The translations under genes were made by a program, and so were the position numbers. A DNA stretch of 64,000 nucleotides from Leucobacter aridicollis (GTDB lineage Bacteria; Actinomycetota; Actinomycetes; Actinomycetales; Microbacteriaceae): positions 2,418,001-2,482,000 of the forward strand of contig NZ_JACCBD010000001.1 in NCBI RefSeq assembly GCF_013409595.1, in the 5' to 3' direction. Under the pieces are notes generated by a model. It did not search any database and was not told where the DNA came from. It saw only the letters and a program-made list of their open reading frames with translations. Shown in pieces: positions 34,444-44,738 of the stretch. Numbering within the stretch: position 1 is the stretch's first letter; every line of letters starts with the position of its first letter.

Positions 34444-36576
34444 ATGTCTTCGCACACAAGCCCCGCCCAGAGCGGGTTCTCGCTCGCCGTACTCGTCGCG
34501 GCCCTGCCCGGCGCGCTGCGCAAACTCGACCCGCGCGAGCAGTGGCGCAACCCCGTCATGTTCATCGTGTGGGTCGGCGCCGCGCTCACCACCGCGCTCG
34601 CGATCGCCGAACCGTTCCTCGGCGGCCCGGCACCGTCGGGCGGCAGCGCGGTGCCCGGTTCGTTCACCTGGGCCATCGCCGCGTGGCTCTGGGCGACAGT
34701 ACTCTTCGCGAACGTCGCCGAGTCGGTCGCCGAGGGGCGCGGCAAGGCGCAGGCGGACTCGCTCCGGAAGACGCGCACGACGACGGTCGCGCACCGCGTC
34801 GACGGATACGACGAGGCCGGCGACCCCGCAGCGACAGGCGCGACCCTCGCGTCGCTGCCCTCGGCAGAGCTGCGCGTCGGTGACGTCGTGGTCGTCGAAC
34901 AGGGCGAGCTCATCCCCGGCGACGGCGACATCGTCTGGGGCATCGCCTCGGTCGACGAGTCCGCAATCACGGGCGAGTCGGCGCCGGTCGTGCGCGAGTC
35001 CGGCGGCGACCGCTCGGCCGTGACGGGCGGCACCCGGGTGCTGAGCGACAGGATCGTCGTGCGCATCACGTCGCGCCCGGGCGACACGTTCGTTGACCGG
35101 ATGATCGCCCTCGTCGAGGGCGCCGCCAGGCAGAAGACGCCGAACGAGGTCGCGCTCAACATCCTGCTCGCAAGCCTCTCGATCGTCTTCGTGGTCGTCG
35201 CGCTCACACTGAACCCGATCGCGTCGTACGCGGCGGCCCCCGTCAGCCTGACCGTGCTCACCGCGCTGCTCGTCTGCCTCATCCCGACCACCATCGGGGC
35301 GCTGCTCAGCGCCGTCGGCATCGCCGGCATGGACCGCCTGGTCCAGCGCAACGTGCTCGCGACCTCGGGTCGCGCGGTCGAGGCCGCGGGAGACGTGACC
35401 ACGCTGCTGCTCGACAAGACGGGCACGATCACGTACGGCAACCGCCGCGCGAGCGCCTTCATCCCGCTACTCGGCATCACCGAGAGCGAGCTCGTCACGG
35501 CGGCAGCGCTCTCGTCGCTCGCCGACCCGACGCCGGAGGGCGCCTCGATCGTCGAGCTCGCGGGCGGGCTTGGCGCGCAGTTCGACAGGAATACCCAGGG
35601 CGAGATCGTCCCGTTCACCGCGCAGACCAGGATGTCGGGGCTGAACCTCCCCGACGGCACCGAAATCCGAAAGGGCGCGGGCTCCGCGGTCATCGCGTGG
35701 CTCGAGGCGGGCGGCGCACCGCTGCCCCCGCAGCGCTCGGCAGAGCTCCAGCAGCGCGTCGCCGAGGTCTCTGAGACCGGCGGCACCCCACTCGTCGTCG
35801 CGATGCGCGCGGGCAGCGGAGCGGCCGCGGGCGAGCGCCGACTGCTCGGCGTCGTCCACCTGAAAGACGTCGTGAAGGAGGGCCTCCCAGAGAAGTTCAC
35901 GGAGCTCCGGGCGATGGGGATCCGCACCGTCATGATCACCGGCGACAACGCGCTCACCGCAGCCGCAATCTCCCGCGAAGCCGGCGTCGACGACTTCCTC
36001 GCCGAGGCGACGCCGGAAGACAAGCTCGCGTACATCCGCAGGGAGCAGGAGGGCGGCAACCTCGTCGCGATGACCGGCGACGGCACGAACGATGCGCCCG
36101 CGCTCGCGCAGGCCGACGTCGGTGTCGCGATGAACTCGGGCACGTCGGCGGCGAAGGAGGCGGGAAACATGGTCGACCTCGACTCGGACCCGTCGAAGCT
36201 CATCGAGATCGTGCGCATCGGCAAGCAGCTGCTCATCACCCGCGGCGCGCTCACGACGTTCTCGATCGCAAACGACATCGCGAAGTACTTCGCGATCATC
36301 CCCGCCATGTTCATGGGCGTCTTCCCCGGGCTCGCGGCGCTGAACATCATGGGCCTCCACTCGGCGGCCTCGGCGGTGCTCTCCGCGATCATCTTCAACG
36401 CCCTCGTGATCATCGCGCTCATCCCGCTCGCCCTGCGCGGCGTGAAGTATCGCCCGGGCGGCGCCGCCCAGATCCTCGGCCGCAACCTCGCCGTCTACGG
36501 CCTCGGCGGTGTTGTCGCCCCGTTCCTCGGCATCTGGCTCATCGACCAGCTGGTCCGGCTCATCCCCGGGTTCTAG
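34444..36576 (+). CDS. kdpB: Potassium-transporting P-type ATPase KdpB
   Basis: A 710-residue P-type ATPase that powers potassium uptake. The phosphorylated aspartate is Asp324 in [10 protein letters not shown]; other motifs are [15 protein letters not shown] in the actuator domain, [10 protein letters not shown] in the nucleotide domain and [20 protein letters not shown] in the hinge. Seven membrane helices are expected. It sits between kdpA and kdpC with short gaps. Confidence 0.98.
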   Translation: MSSHTSPAQSGFSLAVLVAALPGALRKLDPREQWRNPVMFIVWVGAALTTALAIAEPFLGGPAPSGGSAVPGSFTWAIAAWLWATVLFANVAESVAEGRGKAQADSLRKTRTTTVAHRVDGYDEAGDPAATGATLASLPSAELRVGDVVVVEQGELIPGDGDIVWGIASVDESAITGESAPVVRESGGDRSAVTGGTRVLSDRIVVRITSRPGDTFVDRMIALVEGAARQKTPNEVALNILLASLSIVFVVVALTLNPIASYAAAPVSLTVLTALLVCLIPTTIGALLSAVGIAGMDRLVQRNVLATSGRAVEAAGDVTTLLLDKTGTITYGNRRASAFIPLLGITESELVTAAALSSLADPTPEGASIVELAGGLGAQFDRNTQGEIVPFTAQTRMSGLNLPDGTEIRKGAGSAVIAWLEAGGAPLPPQRSAELQQRVAEVSETGGTPLVVAMRAGSGAAAGERRLLGVVHLKDVVKEGLPEKFTELRAMGIRTVMITGDNALTAAAISREAGVDDFLAEATPEDKLAYIRREQEGGNLVAMTGDGTNDAPALAQADVGVAMNSGTSAAKEAGNMVDLDSDPSKLIEIVRIGKQLLITRGALTTFSIANDIAKYFAIIPAMFMGVFPGLAALNIMGLHSAASAVLSAIIFNALVIIALIPLALRGVKYRPGGAAQILGRNLAVYGLGGVVAPFLGIWLIDQLVRLIPGF

Positions 36577-36600
36577 CGCACCACGAAAGAAGCACACATC

Positions 36601-37215
36601 ATGAACGCTGCACGTCGCACGTCACGCCGAACCGTCTGGGCCGCAGTGCGGGCCATGGCGCTCTTCACGATCCTGCTCGGCGTCGCCTACCCGCTCGCCG
36701 TGACGGGGATCGGCCAGCTCGCGCTGCCCGCTCAGGCGAACGGTTCCCTCGTGAGCGACTCCGCGGGTTCGCCAGTCGGCTCCGCGCTCATCGGCCAGCA
36801 GTTCTTCACCGCCGCGGGCGATCCTGACCCCGCGTTCTTCCAGCCCCGTCCCTCGGCGGCGGGCGATGGCTACGACGGCGCCGCGTCGTCGGGGTCGAAC
36901 CTCGGCCCCAAGAACCCCGACCTCGTCGCCGCGATCGGCGAGCGCAAGGCGCAGGTCGCCGACTTCAACGGTGTGCCCGAGACCGAGGTGCCAGCCGACG
37001 CCGTCACGGCGTCGTCCTCGGGCCTCGACCCGCACATCAGCCCGGCCTACGCCGCGATCCAAGTGCAGCGGGTCGCCGAAGCCAGGGGCATCGACACCGC
37101 CACGGTCGCACAGCTCGTCGAAGCGCACACCGCAGGGCCAGACCTGGGGTACCTGGGCGAGAGTAGGGTGAACGTACTCGAACTCAATCTGGCGCTCGAG
37201 CAGTTGCGGGGGTGA
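36601..37215 (+). CDS. kdpC: Potassium-transporting ATPase subunit KdpC
   Basis: A 204-residue KdpC with one N-terminal membrane helix (about 12-36) and an outside domain holding the family runs GSALIGQQFF, FFQPRPSAAGDGYDGAASSG and SGLDPHISPAYA. KdpC is an essential accessory of the complex. Its TGA overlaps a possible kdpD GTG start. Confidence 0.97.
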   Translation: MNAARRTSRRTVWAAVRAMALFTILLGVAYPLAVTGIGQLALPAQANGSLVSDSAGSPVGSALIGQQFFTAAGDPDPAFFQPRPSAAGDGYDGAASSGSNLGPKNPDLVAAIGERKAQVADFNGVPETEVPADAVTASSSGLDPHISPAYAAIQVQRVAEARGIDTATVAQLVEAHTAGPDLGYLGESRVNVLELNLALEQLRG

Positions 37216-37217
37216 GC

Positions 37218-39773
37218 ATGGCGAAGCGGGGCAGGCTGCGGGTGTTCCTCGGCGCGGCGCCGGGCGTGGGGAAGACGTTTTCCATGCTCGAGGAGGGGCG
37301 CAGGCTCCACAGTGATGGCCGCGATGTGGTTGTCGCGATCGTCGAGTCGCACGGGCGCGCGGCAACGGCGGCGCTCGCAGACGGGCTGCCTACCCTGCCC
37401 CGCGCGCACGTGAGCCACCGGGGCGTCGAGCTCGAAGAGATGGACCTTGCGGCCGTCCTCGCTCGGCGCCCCGAGCTCGCGCTCGTCGACGAGCTCGCAC
37501 ACACGAACGTGCCTGGGTCAGCGAACGAGAAGCGGTGGCAAGACGTCGCGGCGCTGCTCGCCGCCGGCATCGACGTAATCTCGACGCTCAACGTGCAGCA
37601 CATCGAGTCGCTCAACGACGTGGTAGAGCAGATCACCGGAGTGCCCCAGCAGGAGACCGTGCCGGACAGTTTTCTCCGCGGGGCCGACGAGCTCGAACTC
37701 GTCGATCTCGCCCCGCAGTCGCTGCGCGACAGGCTCGCTGACGGCTACGTGTACCCCGCGGAGCGGATCGACGCGGCGCTCTCGCACTACTTCAGGCTCG
37801 GCAACCTCACCGCGCTCCGCGAGCTCGCGCTCGTGTGGCTCGCTGACGAGGTCGACCAGGCGCTGCGCGGCTATCGAGCGGCGCACGGGATCGACGGGAC
37901 GTGGGAGGCGCGCGAGCGCGTCGTTGTCGCGCTGACGGGCGGGCCCGAAGGCGACACCCTCCTGCGTCGCGGTGCCAGGATCGCTGCGCGGTCGTCGGGC
38001 GGCGAGCTGCTCGCCGTGCACGTGACGAGCCAGGACGGCCTCCGCAGCGCAGCGCCCGACGTGCTCGCGAGCCAGCGCGCGCTCGTCGAGAAGCTCAACG
38101 GGAGCTACCACCAGGTCGTGGGCGAGGACGTGCCGACGGCGCTCGTCGAATTCGCGCGGTCGGTGAACGCGACCCAGCTTGTGCTCGGCGCGAGCCGGCG
38201 CGGGAGGTTCGCGGCCGCGCTCACCGGTCCGGGGATCGGGGCGACCGTCGTGCGCGAGTCGGGCGAGATCGACGTCCACATGGTGAACCACGCTGCCGCC
38301 GCGCGCAGGTTCGCGCTGCCGCCGCTGACCGGCGCGCTCACCGCCAAGCGTCGCATCCTCGGCTTCGTCGTGGCGCTCCTTGGCGGCCCGATCCTGACCT
38401 CCCTCCTGCTGCTCGTTCGCACGCCGGACTCGATCACCTCCGACGTGCTGAGCTACCAGCTCCTCACCGTGATCGTCGCGCTCGTCGGCGGGATCTGGCC
38501 CGCCCTGTTCGCGGCGGTGTTCTCGGGTCTCACCCTCGACTTCTTCTTCATCGAACCGATCTTCACGGTGCACATTCACGAGCCCCTGCACCTCCTCGCC
38601 CTCGGCCTCTACGTCGTCATCGCGAGCCTCGTGAGCTACATCGTGGACCGCGCAGCCAGGCACACTCGGGCGGCCCGGCGGCTCGCGGCCGAGTCCGAGC
38701 TCATCCAGACGATCGCGGGCAGCGTGCTCCGCGGCGACGACGCAGCCCAGGCCCTCGCCGACCGCACCCGCGAGGCGTTCCAGCTCGATGGCGTACGCGT
38801 TGTGCACGAGGGCACCGGACGGGTCGTCGCGGCGTCGGGCACCACCGCTGACACCGGCGGGCTCACCCGGGCGGCGCTCGGCGAGGACGCCTGGCTCGAG
38901 CTGTATGGCCAGCCGCTCGCCGCGGGAGAGCAGCGCCTGCTCTCCGTCGTTGTCGCGCAGCTCTCGGCGGCGCTCGCGCACCAGGAACTCGAGGAGACCG
39001 CACGCGAAATCGGGCCGATCGCCGCGTCCGACCGCGTCCGCGGAGCGCTCCTCACGGCCCTCAGCCACGATCTTCGTCGGCCGCTCGCGGCCGCGACGGC
39101 CGCCGTCGGCGGGCTCCGGGCGGCCGGCGGAGCGCTCACGGCCGACGACCGCGCGGAACTGCTCGATACCGCGGAGGAAAGCCTCGGCGCCCTCGGGACC
39201 CTGCTGACCGACCTGCTCGACGTGAGCAGGCTGCAAGGCGGCGTGCTCAGTATCGCGAACGTGCCGACGGACCCGGCCGAGGCGATCGCCCCGGCGCTCG
39301 ACGAACTCGGGCTCGGCCCGGGCGACGTGCGGCTCGCCCTCGGGCACGACGAGGCGCGCGCGAACGCCGATCCGGTCCTCCTGCAGCGCGTGATCGTCAA
39401 CCTCCTCGCGAACGCGCTGCGGCACTCCCCCGAGGGCACGCCCGTCACCGTCACGACCAGCGTGTTCGCGGAGACGCTCGAGCTGCGCATCATCGACCAC
39501 GGGCCCGGCGTCCCCATCGACAGGCAGGAAGACATCTTCGTGCCGTTCCAACGCATCGGGGACACCGACAACGACACCGGTCTCGGCCTCGGCCTCGCCC
39601 TGTCGCGGGGGTTTATCGAGGCGATGCACGGTACGCTCACCCCAGAGGACACCCCCGGAGGAGGCCTGACGATGGTGATTGCGCTGGCGATGCCCCACCC
39701 CGACGAGGTGCCAGCGCGCGCTGACGACGCGGCAGAGCGCACTGACGGCGTGCCCGGGAGTGATGCCGCGTGA
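37218..39773 (+). CDS. kdpD: Sensor histidine kinase KdpD
   Basis: An 851-residue KdpD. The N-terminal KdpD domain has Walker A FLGAAPGVGKT (near 10) and LALVDELAHTNVPGS; a universal-stress-like domain follows (about 230-360), then four close membrane helices (about 385-485), a GAF-like part, phospho-acceptor SHDLRRPLAAATAAVGGL and ATPase motifs NLLANALRHSPEG, DHGPGVPIDRQ and GLGLGLALSRGF. ATG 37218 is chosen because GGGGG lies 5 nt before it; GTG 37212 overlapping kdpC is the alternative. Senses low potassium or osmotic stress and acts with KdpE. Confidence 0.96.
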   Translation: MAKRGRLRVFLGAAPGVGKTFSMLEEGRRLHSDGRDVVVAIVESHGRAATAALADGLPTLPRAHVSHRGVELEEMDLAAVLARRPELALVDELAHTNVPGSANEKRWQDVAALLAAGIDVISTLNVQHIESLNDVVEQITGVPQQETVPDSFLRGADELELVDLAPQSLRDRLADGYVYPAERIDAALSHYFRLGNLTALRELALVWLADEVDQALRGYRAAHGIDGTWEARERVVVALTGGPEGDTLLRRGARIAARSSGGELLAVHVTSQDGLRSAAPDVLASQRALVEKLNGSYHQVVGEDVPTALVEFARSVNATQLVLGASRRGRFAAALTGPGIGATVVRESGEIDVHMVNHAAAARRFALPPLTGALTAKRRILGFVVALLGGPILTSLLLLVRTPDSITSDVLSYQLLTVIVALVGGIWPALFAAVFSGLTLDFFFIEPIFTVHIHEPLHLLALGLYVVIASLVSYIVDRAARHTRAARRLAAESELIQTIAGSVLRGDDAAQALADRTREAFQLDGVRVVHEGTGRVVAASGTTADTGGLTRAALGEDAWLELYGQPLAAGEQRLLSVVVAQLSAALAHQELEETAREIGPIAASDRVRGALLTALSHDLRRPLAAATAAVGGLRAAGGALTADDRAELLDTAEESLGALGTLLTDLLDVSRLQGGVLSIANVPTDPAEAIAPALDELGLGPGDVRLALGHDEARANADPVLLQRVIVNLLANALRHSPEGTPVTVTTSVFAETLELRIIDHGPGVPIDRQEDIFVPFQRIGDTDNDTGLGLGLALSRGFIEAMHGTLTPEDTPGGGLTMVIALAMPHPDEVPARADDAAERTDGVPGSDAA

Positions 39774-40474
39774 GGATCCTGATCGCCGACGACGACCAGC
39801 AGATCCTGCGCGCGCTGCGAATCACGCTCACGGCGCAGGGCCACGACGTCGCCACCGCGTCCGACGGCGCGGAGGCGATCTCGGCGGCGATCGCGCGCGA
39901 GCCAGACCTCGTGATCCTGGATCTTGGGATGCCGAAGCTCGACGGCATCGAGGTCATCCACGCGCTCCGCGGGTGGTCTCGCGCGCCGATCCTCGTCGTC
40001 TCGGGCCGGGCGGGCGCCGCCGACAAGATCGAGGCGCTCGACGCCGGCGCCGACGACTACGTCACGAAGCCGTTCGCGGTCGGCGAGCTCCTCGCGCGGA
40101 TCCGGGCGCTCACGCGGCGCGCGCCCCAGGAGGAGGCGGCGCCCGTCGCGGTGCTCGGCGACGTGACGATTGACCTCGCCGCCCACAGCGCCGTCAGGCA
40201 GGAACCCGCCGGGCCGAAGCAGATCCGGTTCACGCCGACCGAGTGGCAGGTGATCGAGATCCTCATCCGCAACGCCGGCAAGCTCGTGACCCGGCAGACG
40301 CTGCTGACCAGTATCTGGGGCACCGAGCACGCCGAAGACTCCGGCTATCTCCGGCTGTACGTGTCGCAGTTACGCAAGAAGATCGAGCGGGATCCCGCGC
40401 ACCCGACCTACATTCTCACCGAGCCAGGCATGGGGTACCGACTCGCGCACCTCGCCGGTGATCGCCTTCCCTGA
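39770..40474 (+). CDS. kdpE: Response regulator KdpE
   Basis: A 234-residue OmpR-type regulator. The receiver has ADDD at 6-9, phospho-acceptor Asp51 and VTKPF; the winged helix domain ends GYLRLYVSQLRKKIERDP and PGMGYRL. It starts at a GTG overlapping the kdpD stop by 4 bp. KdpE turns on kdpFABC. A weak terminator follows at 40503-40522. Confidence 0.97.
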   Translation: MRILIADDDQQILRALRITLTAQGHDVATASDGAEAISAAIAREPDLVILDLGMPKLDGIEVIHALRGWSRAPILVVSGRAGAADKIEALDAGADDYVTKPFAVGELLARIRALTRRAPQEEAAPVAVLGDVTIDLAAHSAVRQEPAGPKQIRFTPTEWQVIEILIRNAGKLVTRQTLLTSIWGTEHAEDSGYLRLYVSQLRKKIERDPAHPTYILTEPGMGYRLAHLAGDRLP

Positions 40475-40502
40475 GGCTGCCGATCATACTGCTCAGAAGC
40501 CG

Positions 40503-40522
40503 AAAACCTGGGCGCCGGTTTT
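40503..40522 (+). terminator. Possible terminator after kdpE
   Basis: AAAACC (40503-40508) pairs with GGTTTT (40517-40522), with an inner GG/CC pair. The stem is short, but the 3' arm ends in T residues and it lies 28 bp after the kdpE stop. The rest of the gap to 40688 shows a possible -10 TAGACT near 40575 and nothing else clear. Confidence 0.4.
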
Positions 40523-40688
40523 AGGCATTCCACTACTCAAAACTACTTCTCACAGGCACCGATTTGCCCTGCCTAGACTCACTGCGTACCTCATCGGGCC
40601 GACCGAGTTTTACCCTTCTTTTGCATCGTGTCGCGGTGCCCGCGCCGGACCCTGTCTGACGTGAACGTCGATCATCGAAGGATTTCGT

Positions 40689-42680
40689 ATGACACATTCC
40701 ATCCGGTTTGGGGGGCTCGTCGCTGCGGCGCTCGCCGCCTCAACGCTCACGATCGCACCCGGTGCGGCGCAGGCGGTGCAGGACCCGCTTCCCAACGGCA
40801 AGGCCGAGGGTAGCGGGGAGTACGGGCTCATCGGCGACAGCCTCGAGACCGTTCCGAACATCTACGGCGTCGCGATCGACGACGCTGGCAGCATCTGGTA
40901 CGCGGTGACCGACGGCGCCGCGCGTGGCATCACCGAGTACCGGCCAGGCACCCTCGACCCGAACGCCGGCGACTACCTCGGCAACGGCGAGTACGCGGAC
41001 GGGACGGGCTACCTCGGCGCCGGATGGGAAGACCCCGTCCGGTACACGCACCGCGACTCCACCCGCGAGAACCCCGCAGGGGGCACGCAGCCGTGGGCGG
41101 AGCCCCGCGGTGTCGAGCCGCTCGCCGGCGGCGGCCTCGCAGTCTCTGACACGAACGGCAACGTGTCGACGCCTGTCGGCACGGTCCTGTTCTACGACGC
41201 TGACCACGCGATCACTGGCAACGCCGGCGTCGGCGGTGACCAGGGCTGCACCCAGCTCGCCCAGGGCGAGCTCGCCTGGGGCCCCTACTTTGCGGTCCTC
41301 GGCGACAAGCTCTACGCGCCTTACGAGGGCTGCAACGTCGTCAGCGTCTTCTCGGTGCCCGACGGCGAACCGCTCCACCGGCTCACCGGCGAGGGCCAGA
41401 CGGCCGGAGCATCGCCGAACCCGGCCGTGACCAACGGCCCGGGCGGGCTGAGCGACGTCTACGGGGTGTCCTCGGACGGCGCCTCGCTCTACACGAGCGA
41501 TCTCGGTTACAACCGGGCCCCCGGCGCAGGACTGGTGCAGCGCTGGACACTCACCGACGACGGGACCGACTGGCAGCTCGACCGCACGTTCGCGAACGAC
41601 GGCGCCCTGAGCTTCCCGGGCGTCATGATGTACAACACCGTTGTCGGCCCGGCGAACGACCTCTACGCCATCCCGCAGAGCGGCCCGGTGCAGCGGTTCA
41701 CGAACACCGGCGAGTATCTCGCGGACGTGCAGGTTCGCGACGTCCCGTACACCTCAGCGCGCGATCTCGCGGTGACCGACGAGGGCTGGATCGTGATGAC
41801 GGCGAAGGGCGAGCACAGCCTCCGAATCATTGCGGAGAGCCCCTCGCCAGTGACCGGCCTGACCGGCGAGACGGGCCCGACAGCGGGCAGCGTTGAGCTC
41901 TCCTGGGACGCCGTCGAAACCTCGTACGGGCAAGCACCCGTGCTCGACTACGTCGTCGAACGCTCCGCTGACGGCGGGGCGACCTGGGAGGCGGTTGAGC
42001 GAGACATCAGCCTCGACACCACCGCAACGATCGCTGGGCTCGCACCCGGCGCGTACGACTTCCGCGTCACCGCGTACAGCGAGGCTGGCCGTGGCGATGC
42101 CGCGAGCGTCGACGCTGTCGTCGCAGCAGATGCGGCACCCGAGGTTGCCACGGCCCTCGCCGGGACCGCCCCCGAGGTGACCGAGCTCAACGCCGAGGTC
42201 ACGTGGGAGGCGACAGTCACGAACCCGGGCAATACGCCGCTCGACAACGTCACGGCAGTGTTCGAGGCGGGCTCGGACGGCACTGCGGAGACCGTCGAGA
42301 TCGGCGCGCTCGGAGTGGGCGCTTCACAGCAGGTCTCGGTCGCCGCGCCGCTCACCGAGGCGCAGCTCGAAGACCTCACCGCGGCGAACGCCGTGGCTGT
42401 CACCGGGTCGGCCCCCGATGGCACCGAGGTCACCGCGTCGGCGACGGCTGAGGTTACACTCGCCGAGGTGAAGGACCCGGGAACGACGGGCCCGGGCACT
42501 GACGAGCCTGGCCCCACCGATCCGGGAACCTCGGACGGCGGCACTGACCCGGCCACGAAGCCCGGCACCGCCCTGGCCCACAGCGGCTCGGGCGCCCCGG
42601 TCGCGCTCACGATCGGCGCCATCCTCGTCGCCGCAGGCGCAGCCTGGCTCCTCGCGCGGAAGCGTCACACCGCGGCCTAG
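40689..42680 (+). CDS. Secreted surface protein with beta-propeller, Fn3 domain and LAxTG-type anchor
   Basis: A 663-residue exported protein. The signal peptide ends near APGAAQA (about residue 29). Residues 40-375 look like a repetitive NHL/SMP-30-like beta-propeller (NIYGVAIDDAGSIWYAVTDG, DVYGVSSDGASLYTSDLGYN). A fibronectin type III domain spans about 385-480 and a beta-sandwich with VTNPGNTPLDNVTAVFEAGS about 485-595, followed by a Pro/Gly/Thr/Asp linker. The end is LAHSGSG, a hydrophobic helix and ARKRHTAA, matching the sortase E pattern LAxTG with Ser for Thr. AGGA precedes ATG 40689. Ligand or enzyme activity is unknown. Confidence 0.8.
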   Translation: MTHSIRFGGLVAAALAASTLTIAPGAAQAVQDPLPNGKAEGSGEYGLIGDSLETVPNIYGVAIDDAGSIWYAVTDGAARGITEYRPGTLDPNAGDYLGNGEYADGTGYLGAGWEDPVRYTHRDSTRENPAGGTQPWAEPRGVEPLAGGGLAVSDTNGNVSTPVGTVLFYDADHAITGNAGVGGDQGCTQLAQGELAWGPYFAVLGDKLYAPYEGCNVVSVFSVPDGEPLHRLTGEGQTAGASPNPAVTNGPGGLSDVYGVSSDGASLYTSDLGYNRAPGAGLVQRWTLTDDGTDWQLDRTFANDGALSFPGVMMYNTVVGPANDLYAIPQSGPVQRFTNTGEYLADVQVRDVPYTSARDLAVTDEGWIVMTAKGEHSLRIIAESPSPVTGLTGETGPTAGSVELSWDAVETSYGQAPVLDYVVERSADGGATWEAVERDISLDTTATIAGLAPGAYDFRVTAYSEAGRGDAASVDAVVAADAAPEVATALAGTAPEVTELNAEVTWEATVTNPGNTPLDNVTAVFEAGSDGTAETVEIGALGVGASQQVSVAAPLTEAQLEDLTAANAVAVTGSAPDGTEVTASATAEVTLAEVKDPGTTGPGTDEPGPTDPGTSDGGTDPATKPGTALAHSGSGAPVALTIGAILVAAGAAWLLARKRHTAA

Positions 42681-42692
42681 GCTGGGCCCGAA

Positions 42693-42737
42693 CGCGAATG
42701 GGTCAGACCGCCCCCACGACGGTCTGACCCATTCGCG
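42693..42737. terminator. Bidirectional terminator hairpin, surface protein / hemQ
   Basis: Arms CGCGAATGGGTCAGACCG (42693-42710) and CGGTCTGACCCATTCGCG (42720-42737), 18-bp perfect stem with 9-nt loop, between convergent genes. The stem base CGCGAATG is identical to that of the terminator at 18603-18648. Confidence 0.85.
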
Positions 42738-42754
42738 CGCCAGGCACGAAATCG

Positions 42755-43483
42755 CTACGCGGCGTCGCCTCCGAGCACGCGCGTGAGCAGTACGTCGGGA
42801 GCCACACGCGGGCCGGTGAAGAACGGCGTCTCCTCGATCACGTGGTGCCGCGCCTCGGTCGCACGCAGTTCACGCATGAGATCGACGATGCGAGTGAGGT
42901 CGGCAGACTCAAAGGCCAGCAGCCACTCATAGTCCCCGAGGGCGAACGACGCGACGGTGTTCGCGAGCACATCGCCGTAGTCGCGGGCCGCCGCGCCGTG
43001 CTCGCGGAGCATCTTCGAGCGCTCCTCGTCGGGCAGCAGGTACCACTCGCGGCTGCGCACGAACGGGTACACGCAGAGGTAGTCCCCCGGGACCTCGCCA
43101 GCGAGGAACGCCGGGATGTGCGCCCGGTTGAACTCGGCCGCGCGGTGCACGCCGATGTTCGACCAGACGGGTGCGAGCCTGCCCGAAGCGCCCGCGAGGA
43201 TCGCGCGGTAGCCGGCCTGCAGCGCCTCGGTCGAGGGCGCGTGCAGCCAGACGAGCACATCGGCGTCGGCCCGGAAGCCCGCGATATCGTACCAGCCGCG
43301 CACGGTCAGGCCGTCGATCGAGGCGAGCGCCGCAGTGGTCGAAGCGGCCGCGGTGGCCGGATCTTGAACGGAGGCCGCGGAACGCTCCTCGCGGAACACC
43401 GCGAACATCGTGTAGTTCACCGCCTCGTTGATGGACTCGGCAATTGCGCTGTGGTCGATGACAGGGCGAACGGTCTCGGTCAC
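42755..43483 (-). CDS. hemQ: Coproheme decarboxylase HemQ (ChdC)
   Basis: A 242-residue chlorite-dismutase-fold HemQ that turns coproheme into heme b, the last step of the coproporphyrin-dependent pathway of Gram-positive bacteria. Family marks are [28 protein letters not shown] and [21 protein letters not shown] use GTG 43483: AAGGAG is 7 nt upstream; the open frame continues back into hemH but without signal. It starts 17 bp after the hemH stop and is co-transcribed. Confidence 0.95.
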   Translation of the reverse strand: MTETVRPVIDHSAIAESINEAVNYTMFAVFREERSAASVQDPATAAASTTAALASIDGLTVRGWYDIAGFRADADVLVWLHAPSTEALQAGYRAILAGASGRLAPVWSNIGVHRAAEFNRAHIPAFLAGEVPGDYLCVYPFVRSREWYLLPDEERSKMLREHGAAARDYGDVLANTVASFALGDYEWLLAFESADLTRIVDLMRELRATEARHHVIEETPFFTGPRVAPDVLLTRVLGGDAA

Positions 43484-43499
43484 GATCTCTCTCCTTCGG

Positions 43500-44612
43500 T
43501 TAATCCTCGGCCCCAGCGAGCACGGGGATCCCCGTGACCTCGCCGTGGCGCATGCGGCAGCTCCCGGGCGGAGCGACGTCTGGCAGCGCCGGGAACGCCC
43601 CGACGGTGACGGGCGTGGCGTCCTCGCCGCGCTCGCGGGCGGCGCGCTCGACGACGAGGTCGACGAGGCCCGACACGAACTTGTCGCGCACCCCGACGGT
43701 GTCGGCCCGAACCGCCTGAATACCGTGTTCCTCGGCAGTTTCGAGGGCTTCGGTGTCGAGGTCGAACGCAACCTCCATGTGATCCGAGATGAAGCCGATC
43801 GGAGCGATGACGACCTTGCGCACGCCCTGCTTCGCGAGCTCTTCGAGGTGATCGTTAACGTCGGGCTCGAGCCACGGGGTGCGCGGGTCGCCCGAGCGCG
43901 AGCAGTACGCGAGCGAGGACTCGAAGGTGGGCGCGACGTCTCCGGTGAGGAACGCGTTGATCGTCGCGAGCACGTCTTCGTGCTGCTCCCGGTAGCCGGG
44001 TCCGGTCTCGGCCGACGCGTCCTGCATCGTGTCGGGGATCGAGTGCGTGACGTACACGATGTGGGCGCCGGCGAGGCCTCCGTCGAGGTGTGCTGCGGCC
44101 TCCATGATGGCGTCCGCGTTCGCGGTCACGAAGCCGGGATCGTTGAAGAACGGGCGGACGATGTCGATCTCCGGGGCGGCGTCGCCAAGCTCGGCGACCG
44201 CGGCGGCGAGGTGTTCGCGGTACTGGCGGCTGCCCGAGTAGGAGGCGTAGGCGCTCGTGACGATCGTGAGCACGCGCTTCGCGCCGAACGCCACCGCGTC
44301 GCGCAGGGTGTCGACGGTGTACGGGTGCCAGTTTCGGTTGCCCCACACGACAGGCAGCTCGATGCCGCGACGGCCGAGCTCTGCCTGCAGCGCCCGCAGC
44401 AGGTCGAGGTTCTGCTCGTTAATCGGACTCTTTCCATCGAAGTGTCCGTAGTGCTCACCAACCTCGACGAGTCGGTCCTCGGGGATGTTCTTGCCAACGG
44501 TGACGTTGCGCAGGAACGGCAGCACGTCGTCGGGGCCGTTGGGGCCGCCAAAGGAGCAGAGGAGCAGGGCATCGTAAGGAGCCGCGAGGGCGGCGGGCGA
44601 ATTCTCAGTCAC
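43500..44612 (-). CDS. hemH: Ferrochelatase (coproporphyrin III type)
   Basis: A 370-residue ferrochelatase. The metal-inserting His is in [10 protein letters not shown] and the conserved Glu in [13 protein letters not shown]; also present are [18 protein letters not shown] and [13 protein letters not shown] [19 protein letters not shown]. In organisms with HemQ the enzyme inserts iron into coproporphyrin III (CpfC), so that is the likely substrate. GTG 44612 follows TAGCGT (44620-44625, minus strand) by 7 nt, consistent with leaderless mRNA. Divergent from an iron/heme importer. Confidence 0.95.
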   Translation of the reverse strand: MTENSPAALAAPYDALLLCSFGGPNGPDDVLPFLRNVTVGKNIPEDRLVEVGEHYGHFDGKSPINEQNLDLLRALQAELGRRGIELPVVWGNRNWHPYTVDTLRDAVAFGAKRVLTIVTSAYASYSGSRQYREHLAAAVAELGDAAPEIDIVRPFFNDPGFVTANADAIMEAAAHLDGGLAGAHIVYVTHSIPDTMQDASAETGPGYREQHEDVLATINAFLTGDVAPTFESSLAYCSRSGDPRTPWLEPDVNDHLEELAKQGVRKVVIAPIGFISDHMEVAFDLDTEALETAEEHGIQAVRADTVGVRDKFVSGLVDLVVERAARERGEDATPVTVGAFPALPDVAPPGSCRMRHGEVTGIPVLAGAED

Positions 44613-44642
44613 GCTCCGTACGCTATTCGACCGAACCTGAAC

Positions 44643-44690
44643 GTCTGATGTGAAAGATCTGACTTATTAGATCTGACCTATGGCTAGAGT
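44643..44690. promoter_or_regulatory. Direct repeat in the hemH / iron importer promoter
   Basis: AGATCTGAC occurs at 44655-44663 and 44669-44677, 14 bp apart, and TCTGATGTG is just before (44644-44652). TAGAGT at 44685-44690 could be the -10 for the importer. The short element TCTGATGT is also in the promoter at 56495. Confidence 0.4.
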
Positions 44691-44738
44691 GGACCAGGCG
44701 CCATTCGACGCCCGTACGCACTCGGCAGCAGGAGATTC

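Noticed and set aside
34419..36485. 688-codon open frame opposite kdpB
   Set aside because: Ser/Ala/Pro-rich antisense frame; kdpB has full P-type ATPase motifs.
37518..39698. 726-codon open frame opposite kdpD
   Set aside because: Antisense shadow of kdpD with Arg/Glu/Asp-rich composition and no domain.
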